Shown here piece after piece: positions 34,049 through 43,024 of a DNA stretch of 64,000 nucleotides (position 1 is the first letter of the stretch; each line of letters starts with the position of its first letter). Under the pieces are notes generated by a model. The model did no database searches. It was not told the DNA's origin and saw only the letters and a program-made list of their open reading frames with translations. Source of the DNA: CALLPQ01 sp964392325. Lineage in GTDB: Bacteria > Pseudomonadota > Alphaproteobacteria > Caulobacterales > Parvularculaceae. A program made the position numbers and the translations under genes. The stretch is from NCBI GenBank assembly GCA_964392325.1, contig CAYMPJ010000010.1:1-64000 (forward strand), in the 5' to 3' direction.

Positions 34049-36058
34049 TCAAGAGGGGTTTTCCCAGCTTCGGTATGCACTCAAAAATGCATCAGGTTCG
34101 TTTTCACCAATTAAAGAATGGATAAGGGCAAGGCTGGAACTATCAGAATGACGCTTCTTCATCACCTCATAGACCTCTTTAATTTTTGCATCATCACCGA
34201 CCCTCGCATAGGTAGAAGCCGCCTGTAGCAAGTTGATCTCATCATTATGGGTAAGCTGTTCTTTTTCCATCAGCATTTCAAGTATCGGTTGATGAAAAGA
34301 GGCACTTGCCACTATCAGGTCACCCATATCCTGTTCAATACTTGCTTTTAATAATTTTGTTTCCAGTGAAAGGGTTTGCGCTCCGGCTAACTCTAAACGC
34401 GCTAGTGCTTTATCATGCTGCCCACTTTTCCAAAGCGCAGTCACTTCTAAATGTCGCCTTCTCGCGCGCACCCCATCATCAAGCCCGGTGATGCGGCTAG
34501 AACGTATTACGCGCAAAGCCTCATCCGGATTTTTGTCTTGAAGATAGATTTGCGCTAAGTCCATCGCGAAAGTAGCACGGTCAACACCGCGTAACCTTTG
34601 AAAAACCTGATGCTCTAGTAATTCAGCCGCCTGATCAAGAAGGTCCAATTGCACAAGCTGTTTGCTGACAGACCGGATTTGCGCATCGCCCTCATCCCCT
34701 GGAGGCAGCAAATCAAGATTTTCGTAAAAAATCTGTGTCGCTTCCAGAATAGGCAATTTGTAAGTATCAGAAAAAAGAGAAGCTAACACGCGGCGCACTT
34801 TGTCCTTCCCATAAACAGAATAATGCGTTTGCGGGGCCTCAGTCATCAAAAAACGATAATTTAATATTGCCTCGCCCGCGCGTCCTTGTTTTTCTAACAG
34901 TTCAGCGCGCAATTGGGCAATTTCAATGTCAAACATCCCGCCTTTATGGCCAAGAGCTAGATTTTCAACACGCTCCAAACCAATAGAAGTATCAATAAGC
35001 TCGTTTTTAATCTCCGCACGCAAAATCCGTAATTTAGCATAATTCGAAAATGGAGCGCTCGCCCGTTCCAGTACCGAAATTTTCGAGCGGTATGCATCAA
35101 AATCTATTCTGTTTTCTCGAAAATCCTTGTCAAGAGCATTTTCTAAAACCATATACTCTAGATGGTCATTTTGGTCGGGCGTAAGTGATACCGCATCAAG
35201 CCCACCAAGCTCTTTTTCAGCCAATGAGTAGTGTTCTAATATGTAATAGGTCTCGGCCTTTTTTAAAATATAATCACCGTAAAGAGAATGAAATTTTTGG
35301 ACGTCAGTTTTTTTCAAGTCATTATTTTTAAAACTATGATCAGCCCTGTTATATTGGCCAAGATGCGTATAAGAAATTGCCCTTATTGCCATAACCAGAG
35401 GCGATGCGCCCGCTTCTTGCTCTGCGTTAACATCGCCAAGCACATCAGAAAAACGCCTCATCCGGTAGAGTGCATGGATTCTTAGATCGCGGATTGATTT
35501 GTGAAAATCTTCGTCCTCAATTTTAGAGAGTTCTTTTTGATAATTTTTCAGAAAGCTCAGTAATTCTTCATTAAAATCAGCATGGGCATAAGCTAACGCC
35601 ATGCCCATTAGCGCATTTTTGATCCTATTATTTTTATCGATATCCGAGTCTATCGTGCTTTCTTCTATTGCGGTGCGTAGTTCAGAGAGCAATGTCCTCT
35701 CGGTTTCTAGAAAACTCACACTACCGCCCGATACCTTTTTGCTGGTATCAACAGTTTTTTCAACCGGCATGATAGAATAAGAAGTCTTGATTATTTTCTT
35801 TTTATCTTGATGCGAAGCCTCTAAAAGCAGTGCATCATTTGCTCTGTAAAAACCATCAACTTTTTCATCCGAAGATGCAGATAATCCAATCTGGGCAAAA
35901 GCTGGAATACTGAAAGACGATAAGAATGCCAAACCAACGACAAGCGCAGTTTTAAATCGCCGACTGTACATTGTAACATTGATAGAAAATTTATTTTCCA
36001 AAGGGCCATGCACAAAGGCGTGCAAACTTTTAGTACTTTTACTTTGTTCTTGCACCAT
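34049..36058 (-). CDS. Large exported TPR-like protein of the fliL-fliM-motE operon
   Basis: The 669-residue product has an N-terminal signal sequence (hydrophobic core around residues 38-52, ending PAFAQ) after an unusually long polar lead. The rest is a mainly helical body with degenerate TPR/SEL1-like repeats throughout. The ATG at 36058 has a perfect AGGAG box 6 bases upstream inside motE; an internal ATG at 35971 has none. It overlaps motE by 20 bases. In rhizobia MotE is the periplasmic chaperone of the motility protein MotC, so this gene may fill the MotC role. That link is contextual, as I see no direct sequence match. Confidence 0.72.
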   Translation of the reverse strand: MVQEQSKSTKSLHAFVHGPLENKFSINVTMYSRRFKTALVVGLAFLSSFSIPAFAQIGLSASSDEKVDGFYRANDALLLEASHQDKKKIIKTSYSIMPVEKTVDTSKKVSGGSVSFLETERTLLSELRTAIEESTIDSDIDKNNRIKNALMGMALAYAHADFNEELLSFLKNYQKELSKIEDEDFHKSIRDLRIHALYRMRRFSDVLGDVNAEQEAGASPLVMAIRAISYTHLGQYNRADHSFKNNDLKKTDVQKFHSLYGDYILKKAETYYILEHYSLAEKELGGLDAVSLTPDQNDHLEYMVLENALDKDFRENRIDFDAYRSKISVLERASAPFSNYAKLRILRAEIKNELIDTSIGLERVENLALGHKGGMFDIEIAQLRAELLEKQGRAGEAILNYRFLMTEAPQTHYSVYGKDKVRRVLASLFSDTYKLPILEATQIFYENLDLLPPGDEGDAQIRSVSKQLVQLDLLDQAAELLEHQVFQRLRGVDRATFAMDLAQIYLQDKNPDEALRVIRSSRITGLDDGVRARRRHLEVTALWKSGQHDKALARLELAGAQTLSLETKLLKASIEQDMGDLIVASASFHQPILEMLMEKEQLTHNDEINLLQAASTYARVGDDAKIKEVYEVMKKRHSDSSSLALIHSLIGENEPDAFLSAYRSWENPS

Positions 36059-36776
36059 TATTCACTCCTGTGGAAGCTGGTGCGGCCCCATCTTCACTAA
36101 TTAAACGCGTCAGAATATGGGCTCTCGTGGGTGACATTTCAGCGAGTATTCCCGCTAAAGCCTGCGTGCGCATTTTTCCGGCGACCAGAATTAACAAATC
36201 ATTTTCAAGCAACTCAAAAATTCTTGCCGCGTCTCGTGGCTTCATTCTTTCATAGGTACTGACCAAAGCCTCAACTCGCTCACTGTTCAACCGCGCACGT
36301 TCGACCTCAAGAGATTTCAGTTCTTCCCGCTTAACTTCGAGAGATGATAATTTTTCCTCTAATTTAATTTCTGCAGCTTTTAGCAAATCCTCCCGGACTT
36401 TCAGGGAAGCTTCGCGTTCGTCAAGCTCTTTGCGGCGTGATCCTAAATGCTCAAGCAAACGTTCATTATCTGGACCATTAGGCGTCGGGCGCGCAATGAC
36501 ACTCTGATCAATCGCCTCCTCGGCTCCACTGGACGATTGCCCCGTATCAATCCCTCCCCCCGGAGGCAGAGTTTGTTGTGCTACAATGGAGGTGTTACTT
36601 GCGGACACTTGAGGAATTGATGTCTCGCTTGCTGCTTGCCGTCCAAAAAAATGCCCCGCAGATACTTCGCTTATCCCCACCCAGATATTTGTCATTTTCA
36701 ACAAGAGCAACACCGTCACAACAAATGTGAAGAATGGGATCAAACGCGGAGAACTCTTTTTACTCGCCATAGCCAT
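36039..36776 (-). CDS. motE: MotE-like flagellar protein (MgtE N-terminal-like domain)
   Basis: The 245-residue product has an N-terminal membrane anchor (about residues 13-33) and a Ser/Gly/Pro-rich linker. A long coiled coil (110-175) follows, and then a C-terminal MgtE-N-like helical repeat with YERMKPRDAARIFELLENDLL and the MSPTRAHILTRLI segment. This is the usual MotE layout. In Sinorhizobium MotE assists the motility protein MotC in the periplasm. The gene lies 11 bases after the DUF6468-type gene and overlaps the TPR gene by 20 bases. Confidence 0.83.
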   Translation of the reverse strand: MAMASKKSSPRLIPFFTFVVTVLLLLKMTNIWVGISEVSAGHFFGRQAASETSIPQVSASNTSIVAQQTLPPGGGIDTGQSSSGAEEAIDQSVIARPTPNGPDNERLLEHLGSRRKELDEREASLKVREDLLKAAEIKLEEKLSSLEVKREELKSLEVERARLNSERVEALVSTYERMKPRDAARIFELLENDLLILVAGKMRTQALAGILAEMSPTRAHILTRLISEDGAAPASTGVNNGARTK

Positions 36777-36787
36777 TATCTATTCGC

Positions 36788-37168
36788 TCACATTTTCAAT
36801 TGTTGGCTGTTTGTGGGTTTAGAATTATGAGGCTTTGTTCCAAATCCACGCACCTGATCGACGGCATCCTCAAGGCGTTCAGCTATATTATCACCAGCAT
36901 TGACCATTACTGAAAGCTCACTAATCAGGCCGTTAGCCTGACCCACCAACCGCTTCAAGTTGCGTTCTAAATCATCATTATAAGATTGCATTCCATCCAG
37001 ATTTTTCTGAGCAGTCTGTGCAGCAGCATCAAATTTAGCAATCATATTGATGAGGTCTTCTTGCGCCATTTTCATTTTTTGTAAACGCCGCGAAAGCTGA
37101 ATGCCATAAATGCAAGCTCCTAAAAGAAGTATACATAAAACGCTCTCGATAATGATTGTTGCATTCAT
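36788..37168 (-). CDS. DUF6468-type bitopic membrane protein, possible PflI-like flagellar factor
   Basis: This 126-residue protein has one N-terminal membrane helix (residues 5-24), a coiled-coil middle, and a short polar tail with few prolines. It sits right after fliM and overlaps it by 4 bases. I recall that in Caulobacter the gene at this place encodes PflI, a bitopic membrane protein needed for correct flagellar positioning. Whether this shorter protein is the same factor cannot be settled here. Confidence 0.68.
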   Translation of the reverse strand: MNATIIIESVLCILLLGACIYGIQLSRRLQKMKMAQEDLINMIAKFDAAAQTAQKNLDGMQSYNDDLERNLKRLVGQANGLISELSVMVNAGDNIAERLEDAVDQVRGFGTKPHNSKPTNSQQLKM

Positions 37169-38217
37169 CGTTCAGATACCCCGTCATTCAAAGATTTTTT
37201 ATGAATAGGTGATGTTAAGCATACGGCATACCTATCTCCGTCGCGCCCGAGATTAGCGCTCGCGACTGAATTTGAGCCAATTTTTAAAGTCAACGGGTCA
37301 TCGATTTTTTGATCGAAAACCCAAACATCACCAACTTTTAACTGAGTTAATGCGCCCACAGTTGATTGACGCTGTCCCAAGACGACGGATAGATCAAAGT
37401 TAGCCGTTGATAACTCGCGCATTAACGCCGTGCGCCAACGATCCTGATTGTCCTTGTTTTCCTGAATATATTCACTCGATAATTGAGCATACATCCCATC
37501 GATTGAACTATAGGGCAAAACCATTCGCAAAATACCCGTACTCCCGCCCATAACAAGGCGAAACTTTGCGATAACACAAATCGTAGCAGGCTGAGAAATT
37601 GCAGCAAAACGCATATTTGTCTCAACCCGCTCCAACTCAAAGGGTTCTGGAATTAAAGTCGAAAAGGCAGACGATAAATCACTACAGACAGCGCCCAAAA
37701 CCCGTCTCGCTAGCGCCAGCTCTATAGAAGTAAATTCGTGCACATCATCTTGGCTAATATCAATATTCTTCTGGCCTCCCAAAAGAAAATCGACCGTTGA
37801 AAAAATGAACCGTGTATCCACCGAGATCAGACTATAATTGCTAAGTCCTTTTGAGCGGATCGGAGCAAATACAACTTTATCATCCTGATCAGTAATAAAA
37901 TCGCCAAAGCGCGCCGTGGAGATTGAATCAAAGTGTACATCAAGCGTATCACCAGCCATTCGGCGCAGAGTTGTGGTCATTAATCGCGATGCTCGCTCAA
38001 AGATAACCTCTAGCGCTGGTAGTCTTTTTTGTGGCACAAAGGCCGAGCCGATCAACGCACGCAAACCGGCGCGCCCCGGCGTTTGGGTATTTTCAAAATC
38101 AAATCCCAACAAGGCCGACATATCCTCTTCGTCCTCGATATCAGAACCATCCTGTTCTAAATCCCAGCTAATCGCCTCTTCTTCTGCTCCGGTGAGTGGA
38201 TCAATATAAGATGTCAC
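37165..38217 (-). CDS. fliM: Flagellar motor switch protein FliM
   Basis: FliM forms the C-ring switch that binds CheY-P and sets rotation direction. The N-terminus carries the acidic region ending DMSALLGFDF in place of the enterobacterial CheY-binding peptide. The central CheC-like domain has FSTVDFLLGGQ and TSIELALARRVLGAV. The C-terminal SpoA (FliN-like) domain spans about residues 265-345, with LKVGDVWVFD. The 350-residue length is typical. It follows fliL by 9 bases. Confidence 0.93.
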   Translation of the reverse strand: MTSYIDPLTGAEEEAISWDLEQDGSDIEDEEDMSALLGFDFENTQTPGRAGLRALIGSAFVPQKRLPALEVIFERASRLMTTTLRRMAGDTLDVHFDSISTARFGDFITDQDDKVVFAPIRSKGLSNYSLISVDTRFIFSTVDFLLGGQKNIDISQDDVHEFTSIELALARRVLGAVCSDLSSAFSTLIPEPFELERVETNMRFAAISQPATICVIAKFRLVMGGSTGILRMVLPYSSIDGMYAQLSSEYIQENKDNQDRWRTALMRELSTANFDLSVVLGQRQSTVGALTQLKVGDVWVFDQKIDDPLTLKIGSNSVASANLGRDGDRYAVCLTSPIHKKSLNDGVSER

Positions 38218-38226
38218 AAACGCCCC

Positions 38227-38808
38227 CTATTGGATTACAAGTTGTTCAAGAACAACATCAACTGCTACTTCATCGCCAGCACCCAAATTTACCCGCCGTG
38301 TCAATTCTCTTTTGATCCGGTTAAGCTGAGCGGTGTCCTCGAAATCATCAACACGCAATGCCCGTAAAAAAAGCGTTATGCGTTCCGATATCACGGACTT
38401 TTGCGCTTCAATAATTTTTACGATTTCATCTTGTCCCCCCTTTTTAAGGGCAATCGAGGGAACCAGTCTTAAATAAGAAACACGTCCTCTTATGTCGGGT
38501 GAGAGATCAACAATCAATTCAGGCATTGGATAATAGGCTTGAGCCTCTCCATTTGCATCAGTGCGATGTTGAATATCAGTAGACGGTTTATATCTAAAAT
38601 TATCACTTATGATATTGTGAACCGACATTCCAATGATGAGCAAGGGCAAGAAAATAAAGAAAACAACATATTTTCCGGGAAAATGAACCCGGCTGCGCAT
38701 ATCCAGGGTTTTACCCAGATTTTGCACTTCCACTTGGATTCCTTCATTGTCTCTTTGTGAATTATTATTGAGAGTTAACACAGTCTTAAAACCTATTTGT
38801 TCGAACAA
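38227..38808 (-). CDS. fliL: Flagellar basal-body protein FliL
   Basis: FliL surrounds the stator at the inner membrane. The protein has one membrane helix (around residues 46-64 in the longest form). The periplasmic FliL domain includes MPELIVDLSPDIRGRVSYLRL and ends in the typical VDVVLEQLVIQ. The longest frame begins with TTG at 38808. An ATG at 38700 gives a 157-residue product closer to the usual FliL N-terminus, and a candidate CtrA-like site at 38830 favours that shorter form. It leads the fliL-fliM-DUF6468-motE-TPR operon. Confidence 0.88.
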   Translation of the reverse strand: MFEQIGFKTVLTLNNNSQRDNEGIQVEVQNLGKTLDMRSRVHFPGKYVVFFIFLPLLIIGMSVHNIISDNFRYKPSTDIQHRTDANGEAQAYYPMPELIVDLSPDIRGRVSYLRLVPSIALKKGGQDEIVKIIEAQKSVISERITLFLRALRVDDFEDTAQLNRIKRELTRRVNLGAGDEVAVDVVLEQLVIQ

Positions 38809-38829
38809 TTCACTATGACCTCAACACAG

Positions 38830-38846
38830 TTAAGACTTGGTTGAAC
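38830..38846. promoter_or_regulatory. Possible CtrA-like binding site between fliL and flgF
   Basis: TTAAGACTTGGTTGAAC resembles the CtrA consensus TTAA-N7-TTAAC, with one mismatch in the second half-site and the correct 7-base spacing. In Caulobacter the fliLM operon is under CtrA control. The site is about 22 bases before the TTG start and 130 before the alternative ATG of fliL. A single degenerate match in AT-rich DNA is weak evidence. Confidence 0.3.
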
Positions 38847-38924
38847 TGGTCAATTTTACCCGGCAAAAATTTCCCCATCCTTCCACCCCTTATTTTATGT
38901 CATTGTTTTTATTGTGATTTTTTA

Positions 38925-38939
38925 TGGCATAAGCTTTGC
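38925..38939 (+). promoter_or_regulatory. Sigma-54 promoter of the flgF-flgG-flgA-flgH operon
   Basis: TGGCATAAGCTTTGC matches the sigma-54 consensus TGGCAC-N5-TTGC with the exact GG-to-GC spacing. Transcription would start near 38951, leaving about a 33-base leader before the flgF ATG at 38984. In Caulobacter this rod operon is also sigma-54 dependent and FlbD controlled. I did not find a convincing enhancer repeat. Confidence 0.68.
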
Positions 38940-38983
38940 GACCCTTCTCTATCAAAATTGATGAGAACTGGAGTAAATCCATC

Positions 38984-39721
38984 ATGGAAACCGCAAACGC
39001 TATCGGCCTATCGCGTCAGATCGTATTGGGCCGCGCCTTGAATATAGCGGCGAACAATATTGCCAATCAAAATACAACGGGCTTCAAGGCTGAAAGGTTT
39101 GAATTTCGCGAATATCTTGTTGAAGCGCAAACGGCCAGCTCCACAAATGTCAATGACATCTCTCTGGTCATTGATCCCGCTTCAAGCACAGATTTTACAA
39201 CCGGCACCCTATCACAAACCGATGCGCCATTGGATTTTGCGATAACTGGTGATGGCTTTTTTGCTGTCGAGACTCAAAACGGTACGCGTTACACACGCGA
39301 TGGACATTTTGGTGTCAGTTCATTTGGAGAATTGGTCACCCGCAATGGTGATCTAGTTCTTGATGATCAAGGGGCTCCCATCCTGCTTGACGCACAAGGC
39401 GAAAGCCCGATTTTAACAGCGGAAGGAGAACTCCAGCAAGGCAATGCGCCAATTGCTCGTCTTGGGGTTTACACATTTGAAAATGATCAAGCTTTATTGC
39501 GCGAAGGGAGTAATCTATTTCGCGCAAATACCGGTGCCACTACCCAAGGCCGCCCCAATATCGCGCAAGGCTTTTTAGAACAAGCCAATGTTCAGGCTTT
39601 GCAAGGCATTACACAACTCATCAATATTTCACGCGCCTATTCCCAAGCCGCAGAACTGGTTCAGACCAGCCATGGGTTATCACGCGAGGCTATACGAACT
39701 TTAACAGATACAAATTCATAA
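38984..39721 (+). CDS. flgF: Flagellar basal-body rod protein FlgF
   Basis: FlgF is a proximal-rod subunit. The 245-residue protein has the flagellar rod N-terminal motif NIAANNIANQNTTGFKAERFEF over residues 21-42, a central D1-like region (LDFAITGDGFFAVET), and a C-terminal heptad segment (LINISRAYSQAAELVQ). The ATG at 38984 has a GGAG box upstream; the frame also opens at 38936, inside the sigma-54 promoter. flgG follows 22 bases later. Confidence 0.93.
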   Translation: METANAIGLSRQIVLGRALNIAANNIANQNTTGFKAERFEFREYLVEAQTASSTNVNDISLVIDPASSTDFTTGTLSQTDAPLDFAITGDGFFAVETQNGTRYTRDGHFGVSSFGELVTRNGDLVLDDQGAPILLDAQGESPILTAEGELQQGNAPIARLGVYTFENDQALLREGSNLFRANTGATTQGRPNIAQGFLEQANVQALQGITQLINISRAYSQAAELVQTSHGLSREAIRTLTDTNS

Positions 39722-39743
39722 AATTATTTGAGAGACGAGGAAC

Positions 39744-40532
39744 ATGAAGTCATTAAATATAGCAGCAACAGGGATGCTCGCCCAACAACGTAACGTAGAG
39801 GTTATCTCGAATAATATCGCCAATCTAAACACGATTGGATATAAGCGTCAGCGTGCTGAATTTCAGGATTTGATATATCAAACCATAGAGCGCCCCGGCG
39901 CTCAATCCTCAACCAATGACACAACAGTACCCAACGGCATTCAAATTGGTACGGGCGTTAAGACTGGCTCGGTTTACCGTATTATCCAACAGGGCAATGT
40001 TACACAGACCGGAAACGATCTGGATCTAGCGATCTCCGGGCGCGGTTTATTCCGCATTGAACTTCCCGACGGGCAGGATGCCTACACAAGGGCGGGGAAT
40101 TTCTCCATTTCTCCAAACGGCATTATTGTTACTGAAGACGGCTATGATGTCTCTCCCGGTATTACTATTCCCGACGATGCGGTGGATATCTCCATTTCAG
40201 AGGACGGATTAGTTCAAGCGCGTATCGCGGGCCAAACGGACTTGCAGGATCTTGGTCAATTAGAGCTTGTTAGTTTTTTCAATGAGTCTGGCCTTGAAGC
40301 CATTGGCGGTAATCTTTTACTTGAGACGACTGCTTCAGGAGAACCGGTGATAGGCAATCCCGGTGAAGATGGATATGGGACACTTCTTCAAGGGTTTGTT
40401 GAAACTTCCAATGTCGATCCAGTTCAAGAAATCACCGCATTGATCGCCGCACAACGCGCTTACGAGATGAACGCGCGCGTGATTGAAACTTCCGATGAAA
40501 TTCTCGCTACCAACGCCAATATTCAACAATAG
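39744..40532 (+). CDS. flgG: Flagellar distal-rod protein FlgG
   Basis: FlgG builds the distal rod, joining the proximal rod to the hook. The 262-residue length matches the family almost exactly. It shows MKSLNIAATGMLAQQRNVEV at the start, then SNNIANLNTIGYKRQRAEF, LAISGRGLFRIELPDG, and the C-terminal EITALIAAQRAYEMNARVI. An AGACGAGGA stretch precedes the ATG. flgA follows 11 bases later. Confidence 0.96.
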   Translation: MKSLNIAATGMLAQQRNVEVISNNIANLNTIGYKRQRAEFQDLIYQTIERPGAQSSTNDTTVPNGIQIGTGVKTGSVYRIIQQGNVTQTGNDLDLAISGRGLFRIELPDGQDAYTRAGNFSISPNGIIVTEDGYDVSPGITIPDDAVDISISEDGLVQARIAGQTDLQDLGQLELVSFFNESGLEAIGGNLLLETTASGEPVIGNPGEDGYGTLLQGFVETSNVDPVQEITALIAAQRAYEMNARVIETSDEILATNANIQQ

Positions 40533-40543
40533 GACATAAGCGT

Positions 40544-41359
40544 ATGAATCGCCGCGAAACAAATCAACCATTGGTTTATATTCACCTATTTGGATATTTG
40601 ATCTTTCTCACATGGTTGATTTTCACCATCACTACGCCGCGCATCGTATATGCGCAGTCGGATGATCAAAAAAGCCCGATCAATGCCTCCCCGAGCAACG
40701 ACTTGTTAAGCGCAACAGATCTCCTTCCCGTTATTGAGGACGCCCTCCTGAATGCAGGCGCGCCGGCAGGCATTAAAGTCACGCTGTCCAATCCAGACGC
40801 AACATTTCCGTTTGAAGCTGGTTCCTTATCGCGCGATGATTTTTCCTATGTTAGTTTCTCAAAAGCCAGTGGTCGTTTCGTCATGCGCGCAAGCCATAAT
40901 GCTATAGCGCGCCCTATTACTATCACCGGCTTTGCCTCAACCCCCGTGCACCTACCGGTTTTAAAAGACGATATTGAACGCGGCGGTTTGATTGAAAGCG
41001 CAAATATTGAGTGGCTTGATTCCACCAATTCCAACTCTTCAAATACTATTTTGGAGATGGAAGATTTAATCGGTAAAATTGCACGGCGCGCATTACGCGC
41101 AGGCACACCGGTCAGAAAAAGTGATATCCGCAAACCGGTACTGGTAACGCGGGGCGCATTAGTCACGACATATTATAAAAAAGGCGGTCTTACCCTGAGC
41201 AATCGCGCTATTGCAGAAGAGACGGGAAGTCATGGTGATGTTATCTCCGTGCATATACCCCGTTCGGATCGCACCCTCAAAGCCGTTATCTCCGGGCAAA
41301 ATCAAGTCAGTGTCATTAGCAGCCCGGACATCGCTGCAACCACTCACGCCGCACTCTGA
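40544..41359 (+). CDS. flgA: Flagellar P-ring assembly chaperone FlgA
   Basis: FlgA is the periplasmic chaperone for P-ring assembly. The 271-residue protein has a signal-anchor-like N-terminus (hydrophobic residues 12-31, then PRIVYAQS) and a C-terminal SAF/beta-clip domain. That domain includes LIGKIARRALRAGTPVRKSDIRKP and VISVHIPRSDRTLKAVISG, each spanning about 20-24 residues. The stop overlaps an ATG of flgH by one base. Confidence 0.87.
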   Translation: MNRRETNQPLVYIHLFGYLIFLTWLIFTITTPRIVYAQSDDQKSPINASPSNDLLSATDLLPVIEDALLNAGAPAGIKVTLSNPDATFPFEAGSLSRDDFSYVSFSKASGRFVMRASHNAIARPITITGFASTPVHLPVLKDDIERGGLIESANIEWLDSTNSNSSNTILEMEDLIGKIARRALRAGTPVRKSDIRKPVLVTRGALVTTYYKKGGLTLSNRAIAEETGSHGDVISVHIPRSDRTLKAVISGQNQVSVISSPDIAATTHAAL

Positions 41360-41376
41360 TGCAAAAGGTCAATGCT

Positions 41377-42120
41377 ATGAAAATCCATCAAATCACCACG
41401 CTCATAGGCATCGCATTTATTCTCAATGCCTGTTCTACCATCGACCGCGTTAAAACTATTGGGTCTGTACCCCCTTTAACCCCGACCTCAAACCCGGCTG
41501 AATTGCATGGCCGCGAACCCATCTCTCTGCCCATGCCACTCCCTCAAGCGCAATCTTATGAAGGAAACTCTCTTTGGCGATCAGGGCGTAAATCATTTTT
41601 CAAAGATCAACGCGCGCGTAACACAGGTGATATTGTTACTATAGTGATCAATATTGATGATAGTGCCCGGCTGGATAATGCAACCGAGCGTTCACGCTCT
41701 AATGGTGAGCAAGCAGCTCTTCCCGCATTTGGCGGTCTTGAACAACAATTGGTTGAATTGCTTCCCGAAGGCGCAAATGCATCCTCGCTTGTTGATTTAA
41801 CCTCAGACTCCAGCTCACGCGGGGAAGGCAGTGTTGATCGCCAAGAAGAAGTGCGCCTATCTGTTGCCGCACTGGTTACCGATGTTTTACCTAATGGAAA
41901 TCTGGTCATCGCAGGGCGTCAGGAAGTGCGTGTAAATCATGAAGTTCGCGAACTGACCGTTACCGGCGTGGTTCGCCCCGAAGACATCGCCAACACAAAT
42001 ACAATCAATCATACTCAAATTGCCGAGGCACGTATTTCCTATGGTGGACGCGGTCAAATTACGGACGTTCAACAACCGCGATACGGTCAACAAATCTATG
42101 ATATTATATTCCCGTTCTAG
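41377..42120 (+). CDS. flgH: Flagellar L-ring lipoprotein FlgH
   Basis: FlgH forms the outer-membrane L ring. A lipoprotein signal ends in LNACS, and the mature part has SLWRSGRKSFFKDQRARNTGDIVTI (residues about 62-86) and the terminal GRGQITDVQQPRYGQQIYDIIFPF typical of FlgH, about residues 225-247. I prefer the ATG at 41377, which has AAAAGG about 8 bases upstream; an ATG at 41359 overlaps the flgA stop. It is the last gene of the flgFGAH unit. Confidence 0.93.
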   Translation: MKIHQITTLIGIAFILNACSTIDRVKTIGSVPPLTPTSNPAELHGREPISLPMPLPQAQSYEGNSLWRSGRKSFFKDQRARNTGDIVTIVINIDDSARLDNATERSRSNGEQAALPAFGGLEQQLVELLPEGANASSLVDLTSDSSSRGEGSVDRQEEVRLSVAALVTDVLPNGNLVIAGRQEVRVNHEVRELTVTGVVRPEDIANTNTINHTQIAEARISYGGRGQITDVQQPRYGQQIYDIIFPF

Positions 42121-42147
42121 AACCGGTTGGGTATAGATAGAATTGGG

Positions 42148-42795
42148 CTACATTAATTCTTGCACCACGCCAGAATGCTGCTCCACCAAATCGCGCCCAC
42201 TATACCAGACATCGCGTCCGACCCATTTTTCGCGTAAGCGTTCACGCCAATCAGGGTCCATCTCTGAATTTACAAAATAGCGATCGAAAAAGCGGTTACT
42301 CGTCCAGTTTTTCTCGAATTCCGGTTGATCTGCTATTTCATTTGTATAGGCGTCTACCAGTCGTGGTTCATGAAACATCCACCGCGAAGAACCAGATGCA
42401 CGGCGCAACTGACCTTGTAGGTAAATCGGCACACACATGGAAAGACAAGAGCGCCTCTTTTGGACCTGGCTTTCTATTCGATGGGTTCTCTTAGCACGTT
42501 TGATCCACTCAATAACCCTTTGCCCTTCTCGCAAAGAGCCACCCCCGGAATTAAAATCAAGTACAATCGTATCAGCATCCCTTGCATGGGCGTCAAAAGC
42601 CTCTTCGAAACGCTGAGCCATGGGCGCTTCAACATCATCATACCAAGCAAAAATCAATGTACGATGACGGTTTGGGTGCTCTTTAACCTCAACCACCCCT
42701 TTACCAAAAAGAGCATTGCGTTCCGTCTGTAAAGCGACAAATACCAACAATGCAAATACGATTGGCACCGCGAGTGACTTGAAGGATATACGCAT
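42148..42795 (-). CDS. Periplasmic/membrane-anchored ClpP-crotonase-like protein
   Basis: The 215-residue product starts with a hydrophobic signal or anchor (residues 7-23). A ClpP-like fold is suggested by the ADTIVLDFNSGGGSLREG strand-turn-helix and the CLSMCVPIYLQGQLRR segment. In related predicted periplasmic proteins (the COG3904 type, from memory) the Ser between two cysteines is in the nucleophile position. A catalytic His was not assigned. It is divergent from the LytS-type kinase gene. Confidence 0.65.
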   Translation of the reverse strand: MRISFKSLAVPIVFALLVFVALQTERNALFGKGVVEVKEHPNRHRTLIFAWYDDVEAPMAQRFEEAFDAHARDADTIVLDFNSGGGSLREGQRVIEWIKRAKRTHRIESQVQKRRSCLSMCVPIYLQGQLRRASGSSRWMFHEPRLVDAYTNEIADQPEFEKNWTSNRFFDRYFVNSEMDPDWRERLREKWVGRDVWYSGRDLVEQHSGVVQELM

Positions 42796-43024
42796 AAAAA
42801 AAGCTCTCAGTGAATTTTATTGTTACAGGTCTTTATATGGTATTTTTAAAGTATTTTTCCAGCAAGAGTTTTACCAGCTATCAAATCATCGCACAAAACC
42901 CGCGCCCCAACGAATTGACCATAGTCAAACCTATACAACGAGCGATAAATTGAGTATTGGCAACGAGCAAGAGAAAAGTAAGCGCAAGGCAATCGTCAAA
43001 GAGGCGCGTACTAAGGGTAAACCA

